Origin: Deltaproteobacteria bacterium | GTDB lineage: Bacteria; Desulfobacterota; Dissulfuribacteria; Dissulfuribacterales; JALVPX01 | Length of the DNA stretch: 12,774 bases | Direction of reading: 5' to 3' | Assembly (NCBI GenBank): GCA_027031565.1 | Contig: JALVPX010000154.1 | Span: 1 to 12,774 of the forward strand | Part shown: in pieces, positions 1 through 6,940 of the stretch | How the letters are laid out: each line of letters starts with the position of its first letter | Numbering within the stretch: position 1 is the first letter of the stretch | Notes under the pieces: generated by a model | Told to the model about the DNA's origin: nothing | Seen by the model: the letters and a program-made list of their open reading frames with translations, nothing else | Databases searched by the model: none | Program-made: the position numbers and the translations under genes

Positions 1-1108
1 GGTTCTCTTTTAAGATCTCTTCCACCGTGGCAAGGGCGTCATCCACCTTCTTCATGGCCAGGAGCACCTTTGCCTCACTATTTTTGAGCGCTATCTTCTT
101 TGCAGGGCTAAGGTCCTCCTGATTTGCCTCGCGAATGATCTTGAGTGCATCTTCAGGTTTCCCGGTTTTGGTGAGCAATTCTGCCAGGCCGATGCGCAGT
201 TCCAGGCTTTCCGGCTTGTCTTTGAGACCCTGTTGCAAGACCTTTCTGGCCTCTTCAACTTTAGTTGTACGAAGTAGATATTGGGCATATGCAAGCCTTA
301 ACGAAGGGTTGTTTTTGGACTTCTGGAGGGCTGTTTCCCAGTCTTTTCCGGCCTTATCGAATTCCTTCATCTGCTCATGGATTCTGGCCAGGGCAAGATC
401 ATTTGCCGGATCGTCTGGATAAAGGAGTGAGAGCTTTTCGGCCACCTTGAGGGCATCATCCAGTTTGTGCTGACGCTCATACAGGGCAAATAGTCCCTTG
501 AGCAGTCCCTTTTTCTCCTGGCACTTGTTCAGACCATCTTTCAGCAGTGAAACCGCCTGGTCTGCCCTGCCTTGCCCACTGTATATATTGGCAGCTATCA
601 GGTATCCCTTGGGATTATTTGGGAATTTGGCCCTGTATTCATCCAGGATGGTCAAGGCCTCCTGCCTCTTCTCTTGGTTTCCAGACAGTGCCGAGGCAAG
701 GAGGAGTTTGGCCTCCCAATTGTCCGGCTCCTTGGAAAGAAGCACTCTCAGTTTTTGTTCAGCCTGCTCAGGGGCCCTTCCGATCAGCAGCAGGCGGGCA
801 ACAGCAAGCTGCAGATCACCCCTTTCAGGTGCCAGTTCGGCTGCCCGGGCGTATGACCTGTAGGCGCCCTTTAAATCCCGAAGGGCCATGTTCACCTTGG
901 CAAGCCTTTCGTAACATTCAATGCACTCGGAATCCACCTTGACAGCATTCTTATATTCAAGCCTTGCCCTTACGTAATCGTGCTGTTCTTCAAGCTCCTT
1001 CCCCTTCTTTAGGAAGGCATCCCGCTTTTCCTTGGGTGAGGCACAGCTGACCAGCAAAATACAACACATAAAAATGATATATGGACTACACAAAATTCGT
1101 TTCATCAT
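1..1108 (-). CDS. TPR-repeat lipoprotein of the PEP-CTERM/exosortase system (PrsT-like), partial
   Basis: The reading frame is open from the start codon to the window edge, about 368 codons, so only the N-terminal part is seen. Two ATGs lie in tandem (1108 and 1105) behind GGAGAG; spacing favours the second. The product begins with a lipoprotein signal: a hydrophobic stretch ending in the lipobox LVSC, with Ala after the Cys, which predicts an outer-membrane lipoprotein. The rest is helical repeat of about 34 residues typical of tetratricopeptide repeats, for example segments ending in YPDDPAN, KNNPSLR and KPESLELR. Such proteins are scaffolds for protein contacts. It follows the ATPase gene after 12 bases and looks like part of the same operon. 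Long TPR lipoproteins occur in XrtA-type exopolysaccharide loci (PrsT). The subfamily name is inferred from context; the TPR lipoprotein call itself is firm. The C-terminal half lies outside the window. Confidence 0.85.
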   Translation of the reverse strand, partial: MMKRILCSPYIIFMCCILLVSCASPKEKRDAFLKKGKELEEQHDYVRARLEYKNAVKVDSECIECYERLAKVNMALRDLKGAYRSYARAAELAPERGDLQLAVARLLLIGRAPEQAEQKLRVLLSKEPDNWEAKLLLASALSGNQEKRQEALTILDEYRAKFPNNPKGYLIAANIYSGQGRADQAVSLLKDGLNKCQEKKGLLKGLFALYERQHKLDDALKVAEKLSLLYPDDPANDLALARIHEQMKEFDKAGKDWETALQKSKNNPSLRLAYAQYLLRTTKVEEARKVLQQGLKDKPESLELRIGLAELLTKTGKPEDALKIIREANQEDLSPAKKIALKNSEAKVLLAMKKVDDALATVEEILKEN

Positions 1109-1120
1109 TCTCTCCACTTC

Positions 1121-2338
1121 CTACCAAGGCCAAAGCTTGCTTTTCGGTCTTTGTGAACCCTGGGGCTTAGAAACGCTCAAGATGGCCTCTTTTTTAGGGG
1201 CCTTGTCAGCAGAAGGTCTTGATCCAAGCCTGCTTTCGAGTCGTGCCTTGTAGGCCATCAGCTTCTTTACTTTCATCCGTTCACGCTCGAGCATCTCCAA
1301 TAACTTGGCATCCGCCCTGCTTGACTCTTTTTTGTAAAGCTTCATCTCTGCCAGCCATTCATTCAACAACCTATTGACAGAGACCAGGCCGGTTCCAAGT
1401 TCCCGCACCTGTTTCTCAAGCTCTTCTATCCTTGCAACCAAATCCGGGACGTCTGAAGACGTATCCGTGAGCTGTGCATGCTCGAGAGGCACGCTGTTTT
1501 CCGCCTCCTGGTTGGCTATTTGCCAGAAGGCCCCTGCACCTTCACCCTCGACGGTTTCTTCCACATCGTTTTCTTCGATAACATGTTTTTCATCGGCAAA
1601 GGCGTTGACCATGCAGGCATCACACAAAAGGTTTATGAGCCTGGGAATGCCCTTTGCGTGCCGCGCCACTGCGTCAAGGGCGCCCTGAGAAAATATGTTT
1701 TCTGCCTGGTCGCCGCCTGAAACCTTGAGCCGGAATCTCACATATTCCTTGGTCTCTTCGGGTGTCAGGGGATTAAGATGATAATGGACCGAAATGCGCT
1801 GGGCCAGTTGTCTCAAGTTTGGGTGGGCAAGTTTGGTTTTGAGCTCCGGCTGACCGACCAGGATTATGTTGATCAAGTAATCAGATTCGGTTTGGAGATT
1901 GGATAAAAGCCTCACCTCTTCCAGGCATTCAAGGCTCAGGTTCTGTGCTTCGTCCACTATCAATACAGCGCGTTCCCGCCTGGCATAACATTCGATCAAG
2001 AAATCCTGCAAGCATTCGATTCTGCCTGAATGGTCCGAGGCCTCACAATCGATTTCAAACTCCTGGAGTATTAGGGCAAGGAGTTCCTGCGGCCCAACAG
2101 TGGTGGTAAAAAGGGTGGCCACTTTTTTGCCACGGCCCATTCGATCGAGCAGCGTTTTAACCAGCAGGGTCTTGCCTGTGCCTATTTCACCGGTTATTAC
2201 GACAAACCCGGCTTGATGTGTCAGGCCATACTCGAGATGCAAAAGGGCCATCTTGTGGTGACTGCTCAAATAGAGATATTGTGGATCAGGCGGAAGCTTG
2301 AAGGGGCGGTCTTTTAAACCAAAAAAACGTTCATACAT
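1121..2338 (-). CDS. XrtA/PEP-CTERM locus-associated AAA ATPase (ExeA-like)
   Basis: 405 residues. The N-terminus (MYERFFGLKDRPF, then PDPQYLYLS) is the hallmark of ExeA/GspA-like ATPases. Walker A GEIGTGKT is at about 50-57, Walker B VLIVDEAQ at about 125-132, a sensor-like IILVGQPEL at about 158-166, and arginines in RQLAQRISVHY at about 176-186. Residues to about 270 match the core of the PEP-CTERM-locus 'putative secretion ATPase' subfamily. Beyond that lies an acidic linker and a coiled-coil-like tail (about 300-375, rich in Glu, Leu and Lys) ending in KLWPW. ExeA itself helps place the type II secretin across peptidoglycan; here a role in assembling the polysaccharide or exosortase machinery is inferred. 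No transmembrane segment is obvious. The start lies 17 bases after the kinase stop with only a weak ribosome site, which suggests translational coupling. Confidence 0.9.
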   Translation of the reverse strand: MYERFFGLKDRPFKLPPDPQYLYLSSHHKMALLHLEYGLTHQAGFVVITGEIGTGKTLLVKTLLDRMGRGKKVATLFTTTVGPQELLALILQEFEIDCEASDHSGRIECLQDFLIECYARRERAVLIVDEAQNLSLECLEEVRLLSNLQTESDYLINIILVGQPELKTKLAHPNLRQLAQRISVHYHLNPLTPEETKEYVRFRLKVSGGDQAENIFSQGALDAVARHAKGIPRLINLLCDACMVNAFADEKHVIEENDVEETVEGEGAGAFWQIANQEAENSVPLEHAQLTDTSSDVPDLVARIEELEKQVRELGTGLVSVNRLLNEWLAEMKLYKKESSRADAKLLEMLERERMKVKKLMAYKARLESRLGSRPSADKAPKKEAILSVSKPQGSQRPKSKLWPW

Positions 2339-2355
2339 AAATGAACACCAGCCCT

Positions 2356-3210
2356 TTAATAATATTTGCCATATTCATATGCTAGGGACTGATTTGGAGG
2401 GACTCTGTTCAAAACGGTTCCAAGAAATGGTCGGTCTTTGACGAGCTCTATGGCCTCCTTGAGGGCGCTTTCCTTGGTCTTGCCGCTTCTGGCAACCATC
2501 AATACCGAATCAACGTATCTGGCCAGGTAGAGGCCGTCTGAATAGAGCATAAGCGGAGGGCTGTCAAATATTATGAACCTTTCCTTATACTTGTTTTTAA
2601 CATCCCATATCAGCTCCTGCATGGCAGGGCTTCCCAATATGTCTGCCGGGTACTCATCTGGCTTTCCAGCAGGAAGGATCGTGAACCTTGGCCAGCCCGG
2701 ATTTATGAGCAGCTCGTTCAAGGGTACACCCTGGGTAAGGTGTTCATAGAGGCCAGGGCTTTCAGGGAGCCCCAAATAGTTCGTTATGGCAGGCTTCCTC
2801 ATGTCGCCGTCAATGAGAAGCACAGTTCTTGACGTCTCCCTGGATATGGAGATTGCCAAGTTCACCGCAGTCAAAGTCTTGCCCTCGTCTGGACCTGGAC
2901 TGGTCACAAGTACGGAGTTGTAGCCCATCTGGAGCAGCATGCTCTCGAGGCGCGCCCTCAAGAGGTTGTACTGTTCAACTATGGCAGGATGAAACTCCGG
3001 CGTAAGGACCTTGTGCTCTTTAAGAGATTCTGCATCTGTATGAATCACCTTTGTTTCTGTGTATACAGGCTCGACGATACGCTCCTTGTCCAATGGTGCA
3101 GACGACTTTACACTTTCTTTCGTTGCAGATGGTTCTTTTTTGCCTATTGTTTCATAAGGTTCGCCTCTGGCCTTTTTAGCCCGCTCCAGCGCCTTTTCCA
3201 ACTTGCTCAT
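2356..3210 (-). CDS. CpsD/CapB-family tyrosine autokinase, XrtA-associated
   Basis: 284 residues. A BY-kinase is a cytoplasmic P-loop enzyme that phosphorylates its own C-terminal tyrosines and partners with a Wzz-type membrane protein to control polysaccharide length and export. Visible motifs are Walker A SPGPDEGKT (about 104-112), Walker A' LLIDGDMRKP (about 131-140), Walker B RFIIFDSPP (about 211-219), and a C-terminal tyrosine cluster YEYGKYY with four Tyr in the last seven residues. The first 70 residues are charged and probably disordered, beginning MSKLEKALERAKKARG, typical of the PEP-CTERM-locus kinase subfamily. There is no membrane segment, so the activator must be supplied in trans by the chain-length protein encoded just upstream. 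The ribosome site AGGAGG overlaps the upstream gene's stop codon, leaving 9 bases between the genes, which favours coupled translation. Confidence 0.93.
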   Translation of the reverse strand: MSKLEKALERAKKARGEPYETIGKKEPSATKESVKSSAPLDKERIVEPVYTETKVIHTDAESLKEHKVLTPEFHPAIVEQYNLLRARLESMLLQMGYNSVLVTSPGPDEGKTLTAVNLAISISRETSRTVLLIDGDMRKPAITNYLGLPESPGLYEHLTQGVPLNELLINPGWPRFTILPAGKPDEYPADILGSPAMQELIWDVKNKYKERFIIFDSPPLMLYSDGLYLARYVDSVLMVARSGKTKESALKEAIELVKDRPFLGTVLNRVPPNQSLAYEYGKYY

Positions 3211-3219
3211 GGCTATTTC

Positions 3220-4833
3220 TTACCTCCTTTTTTGTGCTGCCTGACCAACGTCCACGATGGCGGCTACAACTGGCTTGCCTGTTACCCGCAAGACGTCCCT
3301 TGGAGTCCTGACCGTCTGATCAGACACCTCAAGAACAGCTGCAAGCCCAATACCTGCCCCCATGCCGAGGACGAATCCAATAAGTGCAATGGCCAGCCGG
3401 TTGGGCTTGATCGGCCTTTCAGGCAGCTGAGGAGGATCAACGATCGTAAATTTTTCACTGACCTGGGCCCTTTCCAGATTTTGGGCCTGCTTTGCCTCAA
3501 GATACTTTGTCATGGTCTCGGCATACTTCTTTTGGGCGGTTTCATAGTCCCGTGTAAGCTCCCTGTACTGTTTTTCCACTTCAGGCATTTTCTCAAGGCG
3601 TTTTATGTATTCCTGCCACCTGGCCTCAAGCTCCTGGCGTTTCTTATAAAGCCCGTTCAGGTCGATTTCAGCGGCCTTGATCTGAGTCTGGATGTTTATG
3701 TAGGCAGGGTTGCTTGGCAGAGTCGTACCTGAAGATGGTTCCAAGGGAGCAGACTTTATCTCCTGTTTGAGCTTTGCGATCTCTTTTTTCAGCCTGCGTA
3801 CATCAGGGTGCTTCTCAGTCACCTTGCCCTTGAGGTCTTGAAGCTCCCTTTTCTTCAGCCTCAACAACCCCTCGAGTTCAGCACGCTTGCCGGAAGATCC
3901 TATCTCCTCCTCCAGGCGTTTGATTTCCCTCCTTATCCTCACCACATCAGGGTGTTTTGGCGAGAGATTGGCAGCAAGGCTTATCTCTTCGTTTTTCAGC
4001 GATTTAAGCCTCTGTACAGGGTCCAGGATGGGCCCCGAGCCGGTAGAGACAGGTGACTCAGGCGGTATGGTTGCCAGTTGACCCTTCAGATAAACGATAC
4101 GGTCCTTGAGGGTGCCGACTTGGTTGTCAATAGCCTCTATCTGGCGTCTAAGCTCCCTTTCAGTCTCGTAGTTGAGGCCGGCAAGCTCAGGCATCTCTTT
4201 CATGTGCTGGCCCTTGAACCTGGCGATCTTTTCTTCCAAGTCGTTAACTACGCTGCGGTATTGTTCAAGCTGCTGCTCCAGCACCTGCGAGGTCCTCTTC
4301 GCCAGCCCCTCCCTCATCTTTAGATTGTATTCCAGGAAAAAGGAGGCCAGTTGGTTAGTCACCTGCATGACCTTTTGGGGATTTTTGCCCTCGAAGGAGA
4401 CCGTGAATGCCACATTTACCGTAACGGGCCTGCCGCCGCGCCGGTCAGGCACCTCAGCGCTCACCATTTCAACATTAATGTCTCTCCTCATATTGGCCAA
4501 AATTTGCTCTACTGGCACTTTACCCTGTTTTTCCGGGTAAAGATTATATTTTTTGACAAGGTTTAATAGCACCTGACGGGAGAGGATTTGCTGTGTAATT
4601 GCATTGATGCGTTCCTCTGCATAGCTCGTCACTGTGGTACGTATTAGATCAGGTGGAACCTGCTGTGATTCAATGAGGATCGTGGCAGTTGACTTGTAAA
4701 CCGGAGGCAATACGTAGGCAATGCCTGATACGATTCCAAATATCAAGAGCCACGGCAGGATTATGTGCCATTTCCTGCGCTTCAGAAAGTCCTTGTAGTC
4801 ATCAACTGTGGAAAAACGTCCTTCCTGTTCCAT
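3220..4833 (-). CDS. Wzz-like polysaccharide chain-length determinant, XrtA-associated
   Basis: About 537 residues. It is an inner-membrane polysaccharide co-polymerase expected to set chain length and activate the kinase encoded next. A Wzz domain lies at the N-terminus with one membrane helix (IILPWLLIFGIVSGIAYVL, about 25-43), followed by VYKSTATILIE and a long periplasmic region that is largely coiled coil (about 170-240 and 290-460, dense in Lys, Glu and Leu). A proline-rich segment (PPQLPERPIKPNR) leads into the second membrane helix (about 481-504) and a short cytoplasmic tail ending QKRR. This two-helix topology is the family standard. The frame also opens with a TTG at 4836 directly before the ATG at 4833; I prefer the ATG. 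It starts 17 bases after the beta-barrel gene's stop. Confidence 0.92.
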   Translation of the reverse strand: MEQEGRFSTVDDYKDFLKRRKWHIILPWLLIFGIVSGIAYVLPPVYKSTATILIESQQVPPDLIRTTVTSYAEERINAITQQILSRQVLLNLVKKYNLYPEKQGKVPVEQILANMRRDINVEMVSAEVPDRRGGRPVTVNVAFTVSFEGKNPQKVMQVTNQLASFFLEYNLKMREGLAKRTSQVLEQQLEQYRSVVNDLEEKIARFKGQHMKEMPELAGLNYETERELRRQIEAIDNQVGTLKDRIVYLKGQLATIPPESPVSTGSGPILDPVQRLKSLKNEEISLAANLSPKHPDVVRIRREIKRLEEEIGSSGKRAELEGLLRLKKRELQDLKGKVTEKHPDVRRLKKEIAKLKQEIKSAPLEPSSGTTLPSNPAYINIQTQIKAAEIDLNGLYKKRQELEARWQEYIKRLEKMPEVEKQYRELTRDYETAQKKYAETMTKYLEAKQAQNLERAQVSEKFTIVDPPQLPERPIKPNRLAIALIGFVLGMGAGIGLAAVLEVSDQTVRTPRDVLRVTGKPVVAAIVDVGQAAQKRR

Positions 4834-4850
4834 CAATTATTTGTCCTGTT

Positions 4851-6074
4851 CTACCTGAATAATTTTTTGAGATCTCTGAAGTCTATGAAAAACATTATGC
4901 GGTTTCGATCTGCTGAATCAGAGGCATCCCTGTTTTCGATCCGGCTGTATCTGTAGCTTAATCCTATATCCACATCTTCTGTAAGCCTGTAATATATGCC
5001 CGGCCTTAAATAATAACTCAGTTCGTCCCTGTCGACAGAAGTTCCATCCGACTGGGTGCGGGTGACACTGGCAGAGGCTGTGAAACGCAGCTTGTGACTC
5101 AGATTCCATGCCAGCCCGGTGGACAACCGGTCCCGGGTAACAGGTTCGCCGTAACCGCTGGCCGAGACCTTCCTGCCAAATCCAGCATTCAGAGAACCCC
5201 TTTCCCATTTCCAAACCAATGACCCATCACTGATGAAGCCGGTGTCTGAAAAGGTTTCTTTTTCAGTGTCAAAAACAAAAGTATTGCCAAACAAGGGTCT
5301 CAGCCTCCAGACCCTCAAACTGGAGTACGTGTGGTTTAAACCAATCATTAAGCTCAAATAGAGGCGTTCAGTCAAGTTCCTGCCCAGGCCTGCCAGAAAG
5401 TCATAGAAAACAGAGTTTCCGCTTTCGAAATTGGCGGTACCCAGACTTGGACGCAGGAATAAGGTGGTTTTCTCATCGTCAAGCAGGTGCCTCAACATTA
5501 GGACTGCGTATTCACTGTTGTAGTCCACGTTCTCTGAACCCTCGTAATTTACGTGGTAAATTGGCGCTGAAAGTCTCAGGCTTGTCCTTTCCGTCATATT
5601 CCACTTGATTTCTGGTTCCGCACTGTAAAGCACCCTGTCCCGCCTGAAAAGCAGCAATCCCTGTTCCGTAAACTCATCTTCCTGGGTGGTATCCAGGGCC
5701 AATCTTCCCGAAAGGCCTAATCCCCAGCGTTCGGTGAGCGCAGACCTTGCCCTTATGTGGTAGTCTTGATCCACCGTGTTCAGATCGTCTTCAGATGCAT
5801 AACGCTGCCCCCTGAGCCCAGCCTTCAGCTCTAGCAGGTTGCGCTCTGTATTGTAGCGCCATTTTAGTGAGGGGAATGCCTCGAAGATCCAGTCTGAGGA
5901 GGGATTGCGGTAGGAAAAAACGATGTTGTCGTCATACGTTGTCTGAAAACGCACCTCCGGCACCAATGTCTGCTGTGCCGGAGAGACAGCAACGGACGCT
6001 ACTATAATTAAGGCAATTACGACGCCTTCAGTAAACCAATAAAGAGTCTTGTTAAAGGAAGATATTGATATCAT
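4851..6074 (-). CDS. Outer-membrane beta-barrel protein, PEP-CTERM-system-associated family
   Basis: 407 residues. The N-terminus carries a hydrophobic export signal (about 17-33, ending VAVSPAQ). The mature part is a succession of alternating polar and hydrophobic strands joined by short turns and longer acidic loops, as in outer-membrane barrels (for example LYLSLMIGLNHTYSS, LRFTASASVTRT, DIGLSYRYSRIENRD). The end, NRIMFFIDF followed by seven mostly basic residues, resembles a last strand with a short extension rather than the usual terminal Phe. It fits the 'PEP-CTERM system associated' beta-barrel family found in XrtA loci; the molecular role is unknown, and a part in passing polysaccharide through the outer membrane is inference. 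Its ATG overlaps the TGA of the export gene (ATGA at 6074-6071), a classic sign of coupling. It lies between the Wza-like and Wzz-like genes. Confidence 0.85.
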   Translation of the reverse strand: MISISSFNKTLYWFTEGVVIALIIVASVAVSPAQQTLVPEVRFQTTYDDNIVFSYRNPSSDWIFEAFPSLKWRYNTERNLLELKAGLRGQRYASEDDLNTVDQDYHIRARSALTERWGLGLSGRLALDTTQEDEFTEQGLLLFRRDRVLYSAEPEIKWNMTERTSLRLSAPIYHVNYEGSENVDYNSEYAVLMLRHLLDDEKTTLFLRPSLGTANFESGNSVFYDFLAGLGRNLTERLYLSLMIGLNHTYSSLRVWRLRPLFGNTFVFDTEKETFSDTGFISDGSLVWKWERGSLNAGFGRKVSASGYGEPVTRDRLSTGLAWNLSHKLRFTASASVTRTQSDGTSVDRDELSYYLRPGIYYRLTEDVDIGLSYRYSRIENRDASDSADRNRIMFFIDFRDLKKLFR

Positions 6075-6622
6075 GGCACAACCACGACGTCACCGGCTTG
6101 CAATTCTATATTCTGGGCAAGATTTTTCCCCTTTGCCACCTCTTCATAGTTGAAGTTGAAACGCTGCTGGCCGTTCGGCCCCTTCCTGAGTATGGATATC
6201 TTGCTGAGCTTTGCAAAGGGATTTGTGCCACCAGCCATACTGAGCGCCTGCATAACATTGACAGTAGGCAGTACTGTGAAGGCCCCTGGCTTGTTGACCT
6301 TGCCAATCACGTATATCTTGTAGCTCTCAATCCGCACTGGAAGAACAGTTACCGTGGGCGAGGAGATGTAATCAGCCAATTTTTTGGAAATCTCCTTTTG
6401 GACATCTGCAATAGTCCGTCCGCCTGCTTCGATTTGACCTATGAGGGGAAAGGAAATAAAGCCGTCGGGCTGCACAATGACCTGCTTGGTCAGTTCAGGG
6501 TCCTTCCACACAGAGACCTCAACAATATCCCCAGGCCCAAGTGTAAATCCAGATGCCAAGACATCTGCCGAAAAGAAAGCAACAACCGATAAGAACGCTA
6601 ACATAGCCCACATTTTACTCAT
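6071..6622 (-). CDS. Wza-like polysaccharide export protein, XrtA-associated
   Basis: 183 residues from the ATG at 6622. A longer frame begins at a TTG (6655), but the ATG has GGGGGA about 7 bases upstream and gives a clean signal peptide (MSKMWAMLAFLSVVAFFSADVLA, cut before SGF). The mature protein opens with the poly-export domain (FTLGPGDIVEVSVWKDPEL, then VQPDGFISFPLIG at about 51-63) followed by one SLBB-type beta-grasp segment (KIYVIGKVNKPGAF and VMQALSMAGG, about 101-132). It ends at AGDVVVVP. Unlike E. coli Wza there is no lipobox Cys and no C-terminal amphipathic helix, so it may not form the outer-membrane pore alone; the beta-barrel protein encoded next, overlapping by 4 bases, is a candidate partner. 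It is the first gene of the operon. Confidence 0.92.
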   Translation of the reverse strand: MSKMWAMLAFLSVVAFFSADVLASGFTLGPGDIVEVSVWKDPELTKQVIVQPDGFISFPLIGQIEAGGRTIADVQKEISKKLADYISSPTVTVLPVRIESYKIYVIGKVNKPGAFTVLPTVNVMQALSMAGGTNPFAKLSKISILRKGPNGQQRFNFNYEEVAKGKNLAQNIELQAGDVVVVP

Positions 6623-6685
6623 GGCTGGTCCCCCTATGATTGGATAGATTCCCAAGTTTCGACCCGGTTTGGAAATATTAATGCG

Positions 6686-6713
6686 ATAATATCATAACAT
6701 TTTTAAATTTCAA
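6686..6713 (-). promoter_or_regulatory. Candidate sigma-70 promoter for the export operon
   Basis: On the minus strand TTGAAA (6713-6708) is followed after 16 bases by TATTAT (6691-6686). Each hexamer matches consensus at five of six positions. Transcription would start near 6679, leaving a leader of about 57 bases before the ATG at 6622. The surroundings are AT-rich, so a chance match is possible. Confidence 0.45.
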
Positions 6714-6773
6714 AAAGATTATACACGGCTTTCGGCTTTGTATCATCCAGCTTACAGCGCCAGCAATGATAAA

Positions 6774-6789
6774 GGGCACCAATTTTGCA
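6774..6789 (+). promoter_or_regulatory. Sigma-54 (-24/-12) promoter for the large repeat protein
   Basis: The sequence GGGCACCAATTTTGCA matches the RpoN consensus TGGCACG-N4-TTGCA at ten of its twelve specified positions. The invariant GG (6775-6776) and GC (6787-6788) are exactly 10 bases apart. The predicted start is near 6800, giving a leader of about 140 bases. Sigma-54 promoters with the PrsK/PrsR two-component system are known to control PEP-CTERM-type genes in other bacteria; linking this promoter to such a regulator is inference. No activator gene lies in the window. Confidence 0.65.
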
Positions 6790-6804
6790 AATTTCTGTAA
6801 AACA

Positions 6805-6878
6805 GAGGTGGGTATTCTTGACCGATGTGGATCATAAAAGCTGGTTAAGGCTTTTCTAAGAGGTCCCTGTACCACCTC
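6805..6878 (+). promoter_or_regulatory. Foldable 5' leader with nested helices
   Basis: Just after the predicted sigma-54 start, GAGGTGG (6805-6811) pairs with CCACCTC (6872-6878). Inside it GACC (6820-6823) pairs with GGTC (6862-6865), and inside that AAAAGC (6836-6841) pairs with GCTTTT (6850-6855) over an 8-base loop. A second GAGGT (6860-6864) could pair with the same 3' arm, giving an exclusive alternative fold. No known riboswitch class is recognised; the GEMM-I core motifs are absent. An unstructured AT-rich stretch follows before the ribosome site GGAGAG at 6929-6934. Confidence 0.4.
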
Positions 6879-6940
6879 AAAATAAACAAAAATATTAAAA
6901 AATTATATTATTTAGGAAATTTTAGAATGGAGAGAGCTAA

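Larger units (their letters stand above)
6623..6940. promoter_or_regulatory. Divergent intergenic regulatory region
   Basis: 318 bases separate the export operon and the large repeat protein. I see no credible gene here; a 65-codon minus-strand frame at 6678-6875 lacks any protein-like feature. The region is AT-rich at both ends. It holds one promoter candidate for each direction and a foldable leader, listed separately. A perfect tandem pair of CGGCTTT lies at 6726-6739, about 35-48 bases upstream of the -24 element. Confidence 0.7.

Noticed and set aside
2989..3732. A 247-codon plus-strand frame opposite the kinase and chain-length genes
   Set aside because: Its product is rich in Cys, Phe and Arg in the way typical of an antisense shadow, while both minus-strand genes have clear family motifs.
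6622..6655. TTG start extending the export protein by 11 residues
   Set aside because: The ATG at 6622 has the better ribosome site and begins a compact signal peptide.
6726..6739. Tandem CGGCTTT pair as an activator-binding site
   Set aside because: Two 7-base copies are too little evidence, and enhancer sites for sigma-54 activators are usually palindromic and further upstream.
6836..6855. AAAAGC/GCTTTT hairpin as an intrinsic terminator between the divergent units
   Set aside because: The stem is short and weak with only two G-C pairs, and no T tract follows on either strand.
6678..6875. A 65-codon minus-strand frame in the divergent region
   Set aside because: It overlaps the sigma-54 promoter and leader, has no signal or domain features, and has no clear ribosome site.
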